A stretch of 64,000 nucleotides of DNA, from the NCBI RefSeq assembly GCF_022539665.2, contig NC_081336.1:3038001-3102000 (forward strand), written 5' to 3'. The first letter of the stretch is position 1; the number at the start of each line of letters is the position of its first letter. The translations under genes were made by a program, and so were the position numbers. Positions 1 through 10,011 of the stretch are shown piece by piece. The notes below the pieces were generated by a model, which was not told where the DNA came from, searched no databases, and worked only from the letters and a program-made list of their open reading frames with translations. Source of the stretch: Daphnia carinata (Eukaryota > Arthropoda > Branchiopoda > Diplostraca > Daphniidae).

Positions 1-1367
1 TTACAGGATTTGGGAATACATCTAAATAAAATTTATCACCGATATCTGCATCCTATGAATGTTTTGACTAGTGGTTCAGTTGCTTGTCACATGTGTAAAC
101 AAAATATAGAAGTGAAACTTGAATCAGATAAAAGGTTCTCACAGCAATTTTTGACAAAAAAAAAGTAAAGAACATAGCAAAAATTACTTAACCGAGTTTC
201 TATTTTGATTAATCAAACTTGTGTTAGCTAGAAGACGTTCATTCACATTTCTATTCGTAGGATGTAACATTTAGGAATTCACTGGGCTCTCATAGTTTGC
301 ATGACAGGATTACCAATTACATCTGCTAGATGGCAGTTATAAGTTTGTTCAGAGCCCCAGGTAAATAGCCCAAGGTGTTTTTCCGACTTTCTATATCGCT
401 TCTAATCGAGTCAATAAAACTTCAAATGGCATGCAAATGAATCAATTAAGATGGTTTATGGTTTTCGTTTAAATAATTTTTCACAGTCCACCTCTGACAT
501 TAATTTCGCTGTGATTTTTTTTTATCTCTGTTTACTCTAACCCTCGCCTGCAGGGTTTCCCGCCTTTCTTTTTTCTTCTTCAGAAGAAAGGGCCAGAGGT
601 TAATTCTTCATTTGCCAGTCGCGTGTTCGCATTGTGATAAAAGAATTGCTTCTCAATTGTTCTATTCTGCTATTATAATCTCGGTGTTCAATTATTTCCA
701 AATTTTACGACATTTATGTGCTATTACCAGAGTTGAAGTGACATCCGATACCTCTCGAACGCAAAAAACGAAAAAATTCCCTCGCAAGTACAAGCCATTC
801 CACATCGTGTTCACCACGGTCATTTCCCCCCGTTGCCCACATCGCAATTTCCAGTCTTCGTTTCGATGGTCGTCACCCCCGATCGTTGATCTTTCTCAAT
901 TGGTGGTTGGAGTTACATTTGTAACTTATCGTCTTGAGCAGCATTATGCATCCATTTCACGCCATCTTTATGCTGGGTACAGTTTCGTTCTGAAACGAAG
1001 ACATCGTAAGAAATGGAAGATACCCCGTAGGGCTTCCTACTTTCGCAGTTAACGATCACACCTCCAAGCGAAAAACAAATAACGTTCAATGCATATACGT
1101 GAATCCCTTAATCAAAAACGACAGATTTTTTAAAAAATTTTCTTTGGTTCTCTTTTGGTCAAGTAACTGATGGTCAGTCCATAATTTTGTCGAATTAAAG
1201 CCACTGAAACACGAAATGTGGCGGGAAGCCAGGTTAGTGGCACACACTGAAACATCAGTAATGCCAACCACGAATCCATGGCGGTGACAGATGGGGAATA
1301 GTACAGTTTTCGTTACAGACATATTATGTTAATGTTTCATGGAAGGCGGAGACATATCTTGGCTGGG
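1..1367. other. Upstream region, no supported gene
   Basis: Nothing in this stretch can be supported as a gene. An open frame at 612-1052 (+) gives a basic, low-complexity product with no recognisable domain and no convincing splice context, so it was not called. The last part leads into the TATA box of the next gene and probably holds its upstream regulatory DNA. Confidence 0.5.
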
Positions 1368-1404
1368 TATAAATGCCCAAGAAAATTCGTCCATTAGCAT
1401 CAGT
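1368..1404 (+). promoter_or_regulatory. TATA box plus initiator of the repeat-protein gene
   Basis: TATAAAT lies at 1368-1374 and a TCAGT initiator-like pentamer at 1400-1404, placing the initiator A about 34 bp downstream. This is the usual arthropod spacing for a focused promoter. The first exon follows, with its ATG at 1489. Seen directly; promoter activity is inferred. Confidence 0.65.
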
Positions 1405-1488
1405 GAAGTTTGAAAGCCTGTGTTCAGCGTACCATCTTCGAGACAATAGATCAGTGACGACCAAGTGAAACAAAGTTGATTGAAGAAA

Positions 1489-2693
1489 ATGAAACGTGAA
1501 ATCTTTAAGGTAATGTAAGATTAAATGATCCTCGTTTACAAAAAAAATATGAAGTTATGTACGTGTACATAGTTAATCGTACGTGTGAAATTAAACAAAT
1601 TTAAATATATTTCCAGGTTACCACTCTAGTTCTACTGGCTCTTTTAGCCCTACTTGTCAAAGGGTCTGATGGAGATTTGGCAGCTGAAACTAACACCACA
1701 GTTGCCAAGCTCGAAGAAAACTCAACTGGATCGAAGACGAGCCTGCTGCAGGAATCTGTTGGCGAAAATGGCGATGACGGAGAAGGCAGAAGTCTTGGGC
1801 TGTTGAAATTGAAGCTCAAACGGACCAAATCAAGTTACAAAGCAGCAAAACCAAAGGGCCAATATGGAGCCCCAAAGGCACAACATGAAGCTCCAAAGGC
1901 ACAATATGGAGCTCCAAAGGCACAATATGGTCCTCCAAAGGCACAATATGGTCCTCCAAAGGCACAATATGGAGCTCCAAAGGCACAATATGGAGCACCA
2001 AAGGCAGAATATGGACCACCCAAAGCAAACTATGAAGCTCCAGATAACAGTTCTCCCTCTGACAGTCCTCCTGTTCAGGTTTCTTCATCTAACAGCCATT
2101 CTATTTTCAGTGTTGCTGCTTACAGGCCCCCCTCTTACAATCCCCCATCATACAGTCCACCATCTTACAATCCTCCATCATACAGTGCCCCATCTTACAA
2201 TCCTCCATCATACAGTGCCCCATCTTACAATCCTCCATCATACAGTCCCCCATCTTACAATCCTCCATCCTACAGTCCCCCATCTTACAATCCTCCATCA
2301 TACAGTCCCTCATCTTACAATCCTCCATCTTACGATCCTTTTGCCTCTTCTTTCTACAAGCCTCAGGAGTATAACACTGCAGAAAATTCTGGAGCTCTAC
2401 ATGATTCCGATGCTCCTTACTCCCCCCCTGCTAATTATGAAGAATCAGCATATCCTACACCTGCGTATGTTGAATCAACGGATGACCAACAACAGGATTA
2501 CTCTCCGGAACACAACGATGATTCCTACGCTCCAGTTTCAGAGCCTGAATTTTCTTTACCTTATCAGCACGGTGAATTTAATTATCCTGAAACTAACGAA
2601 GATTCAGGTGAGGATTTCTTTACTAGTAGCAATGATTTTCCCACATTTAATGAGTTTTTGAAACAAAACCCTTTCAACTTCCCAAATTTTTAA
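1489..2693 (+). CDS. Secreted Pro/Tyr-rich tandem-repeat structural protein
   Basis: Two exons, 1489-1509 and 1617-2693, joined by a 107-bp GT-AG intron in phase 0, encode about 365 residues. The short first exon supplies the start and seven residues. The second begins with a hydrophobic run, so together they form a signal peptide (about residues 1-22). An acidic Ser/Gly-containing segment follows, then about nine heptads of the type PKAQYGA/PKAQYGP (DNA about 1851-2042), a Ser-rich spacer, about 20 pentads alternating PPSYN and PPSYS (DNA about 2125-2335), and an acidic Tyr/Asn-rich C-terminal tail. Such Tyr/Pro repeats are typical of extracellular matrix, cuticle, eggshell or adhesive proteins, where Tyr can be cross-linked. 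No chitin-binding R&R motif is visible. The precise role is unknown. A strong TATA promoter fits high, regulated expression. Unit number may differ between alleles. Confidence 0.75.
1851..2335 (+). repeat. Two coding minisatellites (21-bp and 15/30-bp units)
   Basis: Inside the secreted-protein exon, about nine 21-bp units (1851-2042) are followed, after a unique spacer, by 15-bp units arranged as 30-bp dimers (about 2125-2335). The units are very similar at the DNA level, which implies recent expansion or conversion. The same periodicity creates long spurious open frames on both strands. Confidence 0.85.
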
Positions 2694-3185
2694 CATAAAG
2701 TGGCATCTGATTTGAAACCTATCGTATTGCTATGGAATCCCATAACGTTTGAAAATCAAGCTTTTTCCTATTTAATAATTGTTGAACATTTAAACCAGTT
2801 AAATATTTAATTCATCAAAAGCTAACTTGGAGATCTAGCTTTTGTGAAATTTGATCATGTCTGCTCTTCATATTTTGAAATTTATGCTAGGAAAAATGTC
2901 ATTAGTTTCCACTAGTCCGTTCCTTCGTCTATTCACCATTGCAACCCCTTTTTAAATTATAATACCCTCCAAATCCTTTGCTTTGTGAACTGATATTAAC
3001 GCATTATCCTCGTTATGCAATTTGACGTTACATCTGTTTTATTCGGGCAATCTTCTTTGCTAATTTATGATTTTCGTGGAAATGCATTGTGTGTCAAAGT
3101 GTACACGTACAGATCATGAACTGGAATAAAAGTTATGATTTGAATTACTTTAGGAAACAAGATTGTAAAAAAAATCTGAGGGTCC
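2694..3185 (+). other. 3' UTR and spacer after the repeat-protein gene
   Basis: AT-rich sequence follows the stop codon. No further coding potential was seen. It probably holds the 3' UTR and polyadenylation region, but no single poly(A) signal could be singled out with confidence. Confidence 0.4.
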
Positions 3186-3189
3186 CGGT

Positions 3190-3580
3190 TGTTGGTTGCT
3201 GCTCTGCCGGGAGAAAACAGCAAAGCGGCCGCTTGGCTGAAAACGTAACACCGCCAAACTGCACCTGGTGGCGAATTTTGGAAGCTTGTTCCAGTGGTTA
3301 CCGACAGTGCACGCAACCAAAACCACCTATAGGGGAGACAGGGATGCCAAACATTATTGGAATATGAAGATGTCAATTCCTCTATTAGGTAGGAGTGGGT
3401 GTTTCTCCCCCTCCTACCCGAAGAGGCCCAAGTGGAGAATGAAGAGGGTAAGACTTTCTTTTCTTCGTTACTTCCGGCTTACTTCCTGAAAATTTGCATT
3501 AAAGGCAGTAAGGCACCTTATCTGAAAAATCAATTCGATTATGCATTACGAGTGTGTAAAAATATTCCAGAATGCATATA
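3190..3580 (+). repeat. Dispersed repeat copy 1
   Basis: The stretch 3319-3450 is closely matched by 4319-4447: it shares an AACCACC box, a CATTATTGGAATATG box, an inverted GTAGGAGTGGG hairpin and an AGAGGCCCAAGTGGAGA box. More diverged matching continues upstream, both copies having GGGAGAAA and TGCACCTG boxes. The tail 3462-3580 matches the reverse complement of 48930-49034. No protein is supported. Probably a non-autonomous mobile element or its remnant. Confidence 0.6.
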
Positions 3581-4194
3581 ACTATTCTTTTAATTCATTA
3601 CCGAACTACAAATCGTTGTATTTAGAAGTCCAAAGAAACATTTTATTATATTTTTTGGGATCCAGAAACAGATACTGCACTCGGATGAATTTTCCTATTT
3701 ATGTGTTAACAATTCGAAATATTTAATTCTACATGTTTTTTTATTTTTAAAAGCTTAAACGGAAATAATTACTGATTTAAATGAAGATATTGAAATGCGT
3801 AAAGTCGTAAAAGAAATTCAGAAAATGCCATCGCTCAATGCATATGCTACCATCACAAGCCATTTCACGGCGCCAACAAAAATGTACATTCGTTTAATTT
3901 GAAATCAATTTATCTTCAAGGAAATCATTGAACACCATTCGAAAAAGCCTAAAGATTCCAATTCAGCAAATATGTTCGTTAAAATTTCGAAAAGAAATTT
4001 TAAAAATGAAAACTAATGTGCTTAATCGCACCTGCGACTTCAGTCATCATCTGAAAAGAGATACAGGCGCCAGCGATATTCGGTAAAAATATTGAATTTT
4101 CTTAATGTTTTCGCCTACAAGAAAACGAAGCAATTTCAAAACTGTTTTCAACATCGTTTTTCTCTTTGCTTGTGCTCTGTGAGTCCACAGATGT

Positions 4195-4470
4195 TCCATC
4201 CTCTGGCGGGAGAAACCGTGAATCACGCCGCGTAACCGACATGAGATGCCCGTGAAAGTGCACCTGTTGGCGAAATTTGGCAACTCAATCCAATCATTAT
4301 CGAAGGTGCCACCCTACCAAAACCACCATAGGAGACAGGGATGCGAAACATTATTGGAATATGGAGACGTCACTTCCTCTATTAGGTAGGAGTGGGTATC
4401 TCTCCCCACTCCTACCCGAAGAGGCCCAAGTGGAGATTGAAGAGGGTAATGTTGGTCCCCGCCGAGAGAC
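4195..4470 (+). repeat. Dispersed repeat copy 2 with perfect hairpin
   Basis: Second copy of the element at 3190-3450. At about 4385-4416 it carries an inverted repeat with 12-bp arms (GGTAGGAGTGGG and its complement) around a short loop. In copy 1 this hairpin is partly decayed. It runs directly into the 314-bp tandem array, suggesting the array grew from this element. Confidence 0.65.
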
Positions 4471-4547
4471 TGAAATTCGCGGTAAATAGGATTTTTGCTT
4501 TACTACTTACTGCTTTACCCTTTCTGTAGATGGCTTGAAACGGTAAA

Positions 4548-5310
4548 ATGAAATTCAGCTACGCCAATTCCCCGCAGGTTTTGGGCCAACCTCGACCTAG
4601 CACTGTAAAAAGGTGGGTTCGTAAGGGGGCACCACTTGTGGGGACTGATTTCTATTACCGTTCAAGTCACACTGTTAATGGAAGTCGAGATAAGTATGAT
4701 ATTTGCTCTACCAATTGGGTCGTGTCTGCGCTGTGAGAACGACTGTGTTTGTGTGACTGACGGTATCAAACGTCAGCCTATCTATTCACGGTCGTCTCAT
4801 AGGCGAATGTCCGCTAAGAAACAGCGGCGAAAGGAGAATAAAGACATAGAGCAACGGTAAAATGAAATTCAGCTACGCCAATTCCCCGCAGGTTTTGGGC
4901 CAACCTCGACCTAGCACTGTAAAAAGGTGGGTTCGTAAGGGGGCACCACTTGTGGGGACTGATTTCTATTACCGTTCAAGTCACACTGTTAATGGAAGTC
5001 GAGATAAGTATGATATTTGCTCTACCAATTGGGTCGTGTCTGCGCTGTGAGAACGACTGTGTTTGTGTGACTGACGGTATCAAACGTCAGCCTATCTATT
5101 CACGGTCGTCTCATAGGCGAATGTCCGCTAAGAAACAGCGGCAAAAGGAGAATAAAGAGATAGAGCAACGGTAAAATGAAATTCAGCTACGCCAATTCTC
5201 CGCAGGTTTTGGGCCAACCTCGACCTAGCACTGTAAAAAGGTGGGTTCGTAAGGGGGCACCACCTGTGGGGACTGATTTCTATTACCGTTCAAGTCGAGA
5301 AAGGTGGACG
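4548..5310 (+). repeat. 314-bp tandem array (two full units plus a partial)
   Basis: Units begin at 4548, 4862 and 5176, a spacing of exactly 314 bp. The first two are nearly identical; the differences seen are in the last 30 bp. The third matches for about 125 bp and then diverges. Each unit contains short stem-loops (CTGACG/CGTCAG and CCGCT/AGCGG). A 62-codon open frame repeats in every unit, but it has no known domain and is not kept in the diverged copies, so it is not called as a gene. Likely a satellite-like expansion of the adjacent dispersed element. Confidence 0.85.
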
Positions 5311-5354
5311 TTAGTTGTGGACGAAGAAAAGGGGGGAGTACTTACTTCGGGACT

Positions 5355-6790
5355 CTTCGGGTAGGAGTGGGGAGAGACACCGAGTGGAGAATGAAGGCGG
5401 ATAATGTTGATCGCCGCCGAGAGCCTGGAATTCGAGGTAAATATGATTTTTGATTTACCGATTGGGTTAGTGATATCTCGGTGTCTGCGCAGTGAGAACG
5501 ACTGCGTTTGTGTGACTGACGGTACCAGACGTCAGCCGAACTATTCACGGTCGTCTTATGGGCGAATGTCCGCTAAGAAACAGCGGCGAAAGGGCATAAA
5601 GATATGGACAAAGAGCCATATTCATTTTACCCTTTCTGAAGCCGGCTTGAACCAACGGTAATGAAAGTCAGCTGAGAAATCAGAGCGGATTTCCCGCAGG
5701 TTTTGGGGCCAACCACGACCTAGCACTGTAAAAAGGTGGGTTCGTAAGGGGGCAACTCCTGTGGGGACTGGTTGACATTACCGTTCAAGTCACACTGTTA
5801 ACGACAAACACAAAGGTGGAACTGACCGAATTGAAATAAGGAAAAAGTAAAAATGCTTATAATGTTTTCAATTAAATGAAAGTGAGACGAATGCTGATTT
5901 TTATTTAACTTAAATCAAAGTAAGCCTTTCTCCTTTTTCCTTATTTTCGTATCTGTGTTTTTTAATTCTTTGTTTTCAGGTAATTGGGTTAGAGGTTTGG
6001 TCCAAAGTAGAGTGGAAGAAGAGCGGTAAGACGAAGAAATGGACCACATTTTTTCAACGCCGAGAGACTGGAATTGAGGTAAATATGATTTTTATTTTAC
6101 CCAATTGGGTTGGCAATTCCTCAGTATCTGGACAGTGAGTACAACCGTGTCGTGTGACTGACGGTACCAGACGTCAGCCGATCTCTTCACGGTCGTCTAA
6201 TGGGCGAATGTCTGCTAAAACAGCGGCGAAAGAGGATGGGATGGATGGAATTGCCCTCTTTCTAAAGCCGGCTTGGATCAATGGTAACGCGTTGCTATTC
6301 AGGTCACACTGTTCATTCACGGAAAGCGAAGAAGTGTAAAACAGATACTGGGACGTACCCAACCGAATTGACGCAAGGAGAAAAGGAAACCAGTGGACAA
6401 AATGTTTTGCGAGTGAGCGTTTTGCGAGTGAGTTTTTTGTTGAGTGCGATTTTCCTGCGTGAATTTCTTGTCGAGTGCAATTTTCGTGCGTGAGCGTGTT
6501 GTTAAGTTCGTCTTTCTTGTCTTCGGCAAAGTCTCCGTGAGATACTCTCGTAGTGGTATACGACTAGTGGCTTTGTGAACGGCCTAAAGCAAAGTCATTC
6601 AGTCGTCTGATGGGCGAATGTCCGCGAAGGAACAGCGGCGAAAGAGGCAAACTGGCCATTGCCTCTTTCTAGAGCCGGCTTGAGACAACACTAATCAATT
6701 CAGCCGCAATCACGCTGTAAGGTTCGGCTGAGATTGGTGGTCAAGTCACACTACGCAGTCAAGTATCAGCGGGTACTTTGGACGATAGAC
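5355..6790 (+). repeat. Diverged, rearranged copies of the 314-bp family
   Basis: Blocks of the 314-bp unit recur in partial order at about 5355-5830, 6050-6330 and 6600-6780. They include a GGTAAATATGATTTTT box, the CTGACG/CGTCAG hairpin, the CCGCT/AGCGG hairpin, a GAAAGGG or GAAAGAGG stem, and the CACGACCTAGCACTG box. At 5355 the flank is the reverse complement of one hairpin arm seen at 4385, so inversions have taken place. No open frame is shared among the copies. Confidence 0.65.
6618..6682 (+). other. Strong stem-loop inside the repeat family
   Basis: GAAAGAGGCAA and its exact complement TTGCCTCTTTC form an 11-bp stem with an 8-nt loop, flanked by GCGGC and GCCGGC that can extend the helix. 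In the other copies the same position has GAAAGAGG/CCTCTTTC (about 6227) or GAAAGGG/CCCTTTC (about 5587), so pairing is kept while the sequence changes. An RNA product is inferred, not shown. Confidence 0.5.
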
Positions 6791-6839
6791 AAGAGCAAGT
6801 TTGCGTCCCGAAGTGCGAGTAGGGGGAAAGAAAAAAGGC

Positions 6840-7576
6840 TTACGTTTCGTAAAATGTGAGCCTTTTTTCTTTTCCGCCCTTTTTTTCTCAAACATTATTG
6901 AAACTTAACGTTGTTGAAACGCGGGCTTATCGGATAGGAGCGTGCATTACAACATATAAGTTTTTTAATAGCATCTTTCTCTAGCTTTCCCTATTGATCT
7001 ATAGGACAATATTATAAGTGTTTGTTTTTTTTACGGTTCAGTTTGCAATTTCGTATTAATATAAGTGTTGTTATTTCTTTAAACGTAGTGTACGCAAGTG
7101 TAACGAAGCCGAAGACACGACTCTTCATGGATGCTATGGAACTTGCACATATTGGTGTCAAATATCAAAGAGCGACAAGATGTTGGATTGCAGATGGAAC
7201 GAGGAAGACTCGCACCGTGGAACAAACAGCAAGAAAACAGGAAGAGTGTTGGCATCGGCTGAAAACCTAAGCAGCACTTGCTTAGTTGTCGAGGTAACGC
7301 CAAATGGTTGTCCATTGCATATCTAGATAATAATAATTTATTAATCTAGGTTCCCAACCGAGAGTTATGGCCGTTGATTGTTCGGTAATGGCATAGGGAC
7401 AGCACGTCTAGTCTTCTTGGTCGTCTGTGGGATTCGAGAGCGGAGCTAAGAAAACTGAGGTAAAAGAAATAAAACCCTTTTATCGTTCCAATTCTTTCAT
7501 CTACCCTTTTTTTAAAGGCGACGACAGCAAACATATTGGAAAAATCAACAAGTAGCATATTCCAGGTAAATATTCC
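6840..7576. other. Spacer between repeat block and glycosyltransferase genes
   Basis: A short hairpin of GAAAAAAGGCTTAC with GTGAGCCTTTTTTC sits at about 6830-6875 at the edge of the repeats. The rest holds no recognisable coding exon. Open frames at 7022-7270 (+) and 7346-7558 (-) lack domains. The last part is probably 3' UTR of the fucosyltransferase gene on the minus strand. Confidence 0.4.
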
Positions 7577-8912
7577 TTAAAAATATTTCGTTGAATTATA
7601 TTCACAAGCGGCATCGTCCAGCATCCACCACTGCTTGATATCAGGATAGACTTTAACCGGCAAACTGTCGTTGTGAGCTAATTGACACAAGTCACACCAA
7701 CCGGACATGTCAGTCCTGACGATCTCGTAGTCTTTTTTCCAATCAAAATAACTGGTGTACAACGTTTCGGTATTGTTCAGTAATATCAGGTAATCAGCCA
7801 GCTCTTTGGGAGACCCAAAATCTCGGGCATTAATGTAAGAATGAGGCGGAGCAAAGTGACTGTAGTCAGCGCCACCAAGAACGATTGGGACGGCGTGATA
7901 AAACAATGGCCGAATGAATTTTTCCGTTACATAATCAGGACACCAAGAATTCTCAAATGCCAAATAGAATTTATAATCTTTCCGCAACATTTCATCGCAA
8001 TCGGTAGGACATTCTTTGGTGCAATTGCCGAAAATGTCGACTGGCACGTATTGGCCAAGTTGACGGGCGTATTCTTCTCTCCGAATTAGAGTTGAACAGT
8101 GGCTTACGAACCAAGCCACCATTTTCTTTTTCCCTCGAATAATGGCCGCTAAATCCGTGTCATTGTCCATCACTTCTTTCCCAATTGATTCGTTTTGAAT
8201 TTTTGTCCTGTAGGATTAATTGATTTATTTAAAAATTGGCATCGTTGTCTAAAAATGTCAGAATTACCGCTCAAATATGTTGTTGCCTTTCATAGAATTA
8301 TGGGGCATTACAGATCCATAATAATCGCGTAGAAAAATGTCTGAATCGCGCCTGTACGTCATTGTCCAGTTAAAGTAGTTGTAGCGAAATCGTGGGTTGT
8401 CCATTATAGACAATTTTGTACTAATGGGTGACTCAATGTGAAGAAACACAAAACGTTGATGTGGTAGACGGTTCAACGGCATGTCTTCGAGTACGTCAAT
8501 ACGAAGGAGAACGACATCGCTGAGATGGATCAGCGACATGTCAGCTGTGAAGAGGCACGTTTTCACTGGACAGTTGAACGTGACGAATGGATTATCTGAA
8601 AGCTCCGGAGACATGGCGTTCCACAGTAAAATTAGTTTCAAAGGTAATTTGTTTGTCGAGTTTTCTGTCGACGTCACAAAGTCAGAAACAGTTAAGTCCT
8701 TCTACATATTCAAATTGAGTTTAAAGTAATTGAAGATGTAATATTTTTTTGAATTTTACCTGTGAATCATCAGTGTGGCTGATGGTATTCGCTGTTTCTG
8801 GCTTGACAGTTTGATGAAAAATAAGCAAGAGAAGACAACCGGAAACAAAGATGACAAATGTAGCAATATTTAATTGAAACATGGCCGTGTTTCTCATTTC
8901 GACGGTTGTCAA
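7577..8912 (-). CDS. Alpha-1,3-fucosyltransferase (GT10), copy 1
   Basis: Three exons on the minus strand, 8912-8760, 8701-8268 and 8207-7577, give about 405 residues with consistent phases and GT-AG introns. The product is a Golgi type II membrane protein: a short cytosolic N-terminus, one transmembrane helix at about residues 12-33, a stem, then a GT10 catalytic domain. The N-terminal half has FNWTMTYRRDSD. The C-terminal half carries the GDP-fucose motif FYLAFENSWCPDYVTEKF followed by VPIVLGGADY, with the Glu and Lys of TEK intact, so it is probably catalytically active. It should transfer fucose from GDP-fucose to N-acetylglucosamine on glycans. The C-terminal Cys pair in WCDLC is also typical. 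It lies next to a second GT10 gene and an alpha-1,4-galactosyltransferase-like gene on the same strand. The exact acceptor cannot be told from sequence. Confidence 0.9.
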
Positions 8913-9344
8913 AAGTTTTTCGTTGCATACGCTGATTGTTATGATCGACTTGCCTGAGTTAAGTTAACAGGATTTTTTTTTTTGCATATCAGCACAATGT
9001 ATTTTTATATTTTAGGGTCATGCAAATCAAGCTACGTCGCGTGTAGATCACGGGGTCAGCATCGATTCTCAGGTTGTCCTTTCAATGTTTCGATGTTGTA
9101 GAAGTAAAAGGTAACTGCCACGTCTTACGTTGTAAACTGAGAAAAGTGTTCTAACCGGGGGGAAAACTGCCACGCAAGCAAGATAACAAATTGAAAAGAA
9201 AACGTAGTTTTTACGTAAAAGGTTTAGTGTTGAGAGAAAGTTCGAAATTTTTATTAATTTTTAGGTGTGGAGTCTAAATGTTTCTGGTAACATAGTTCAA
9301 TTTAACATTTGCTAAAAATTGTTCTTTACGTTTCGTTTTCAGGC

Positions 9345-9887
9345 ATGATATCCAAAAAGTCTAAAGGTAAACACCACCTACTACTCGTTTCACCACCCTA
9401 TTATTGAAATTTCGTTGCTTCTAAAACCATTTTTGCACAACGAAACTGTATTTGGAGGAAGAACCTTATGGTTAAAATCGCATGTAACATCGCCATTTGC
9501 CTATATTTAAGGTGAGCGACCCTTTTTAAAATTCACTGATATTTTGTTAACAGGAAATCTCGCGAATGAAATACAAAAAATCAAAGATCCAACACTGAAA
9601 TCCGTTCAAAGACCAGTTTCACAGACTACTACTGGAACTTTTAGTGATGGCCCACCAGGATTTACGATCCGGAACAGGTAAAACTTTCCGTGGGCCGAGA
9701 AAGTTTCACCTTATTGGCTGTAGTAGCCTGCATCCAATCGCAAGTAGACATATCATATCGTCATATTTAAGTTCCCCTCTACTAAGTACGCTACCACAGT
9801 GCGTCTGTCACCAAAAGTAATACCCATTTAGATATTTCATGTTTCTATAATGAATCTGTCAGTCATTTCTTTCTCCCCAGGTTATAA
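9345..9887 (+). CDS. Possible 50-residue protein with WH2-like segment
   Basis: Tentative. Three exons, 9345-9366, 9554-9677 and 9881-9887, join at good GT-AG sites in consistent phase and give 50 codons plus a stop. The central segment LANEIQKIKDPTLKSVQRP resembles the actin-binding WH2 pattern (a leucine-rich short helix, then LKxV). The C-terminus ends GFTIRNRL. A 5' UTR exon may end near 9110 at AAAG|GTAACT. The 3' UTR would run into the convergent fucosyltransferase gene. It could instead be part of a longer gene or a relic. No orthologue was recognised. Confidence 0.3.
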
Positions 9888-10011
9888 CTAGGGCAGTGGC
9901 AGACGGAAGCCTGAAGCAATTTTTAGGATTTACCGTCAAAATCATTTCCACAAATCTTTCGGTAAACAACAAATGCAAGTAAAGAATGACAAGATTGTAT
10001 TTGATGCTTCA

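Noticed and set aside
612-1052. 146-codon open frame before the first gene
   Set aside because: No domain, unusual basic composition, no splice or promoter context; most likely chance.
1816-2328. Long minus-strand open frames across the repeat gene
   Set aside because: They arise from the 21-bp and 15-bp periodicity of the plus-strand coding repeats.
3089-3581. Overlapping small open frames near 3.1-3.6 kb as a gene
   Set aside because: Similarity with 48.9 kb is in DNA and not in a shared frame, which fits a mobile repeat better.
4548-5364. Repeated 62-codon open frame in each 314-bp unit
   Set aside because: No known family, not preserved in diverged copies, no splice or promoter signals; treated as part of a repeat.
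5420-5470. Sm-site-like GATTTTTGA in the repeat as a snRNA gene
   Set aside because: No 5' snRNA sequence or known snRNA secondary structure is present around it.
6830-6875. Hairpin followed by T run as a bacterial-type terminator
   Set aside because: The window is clearly eukaryotic; the hairpin lies at the edge of a repeat block and needs no such role.
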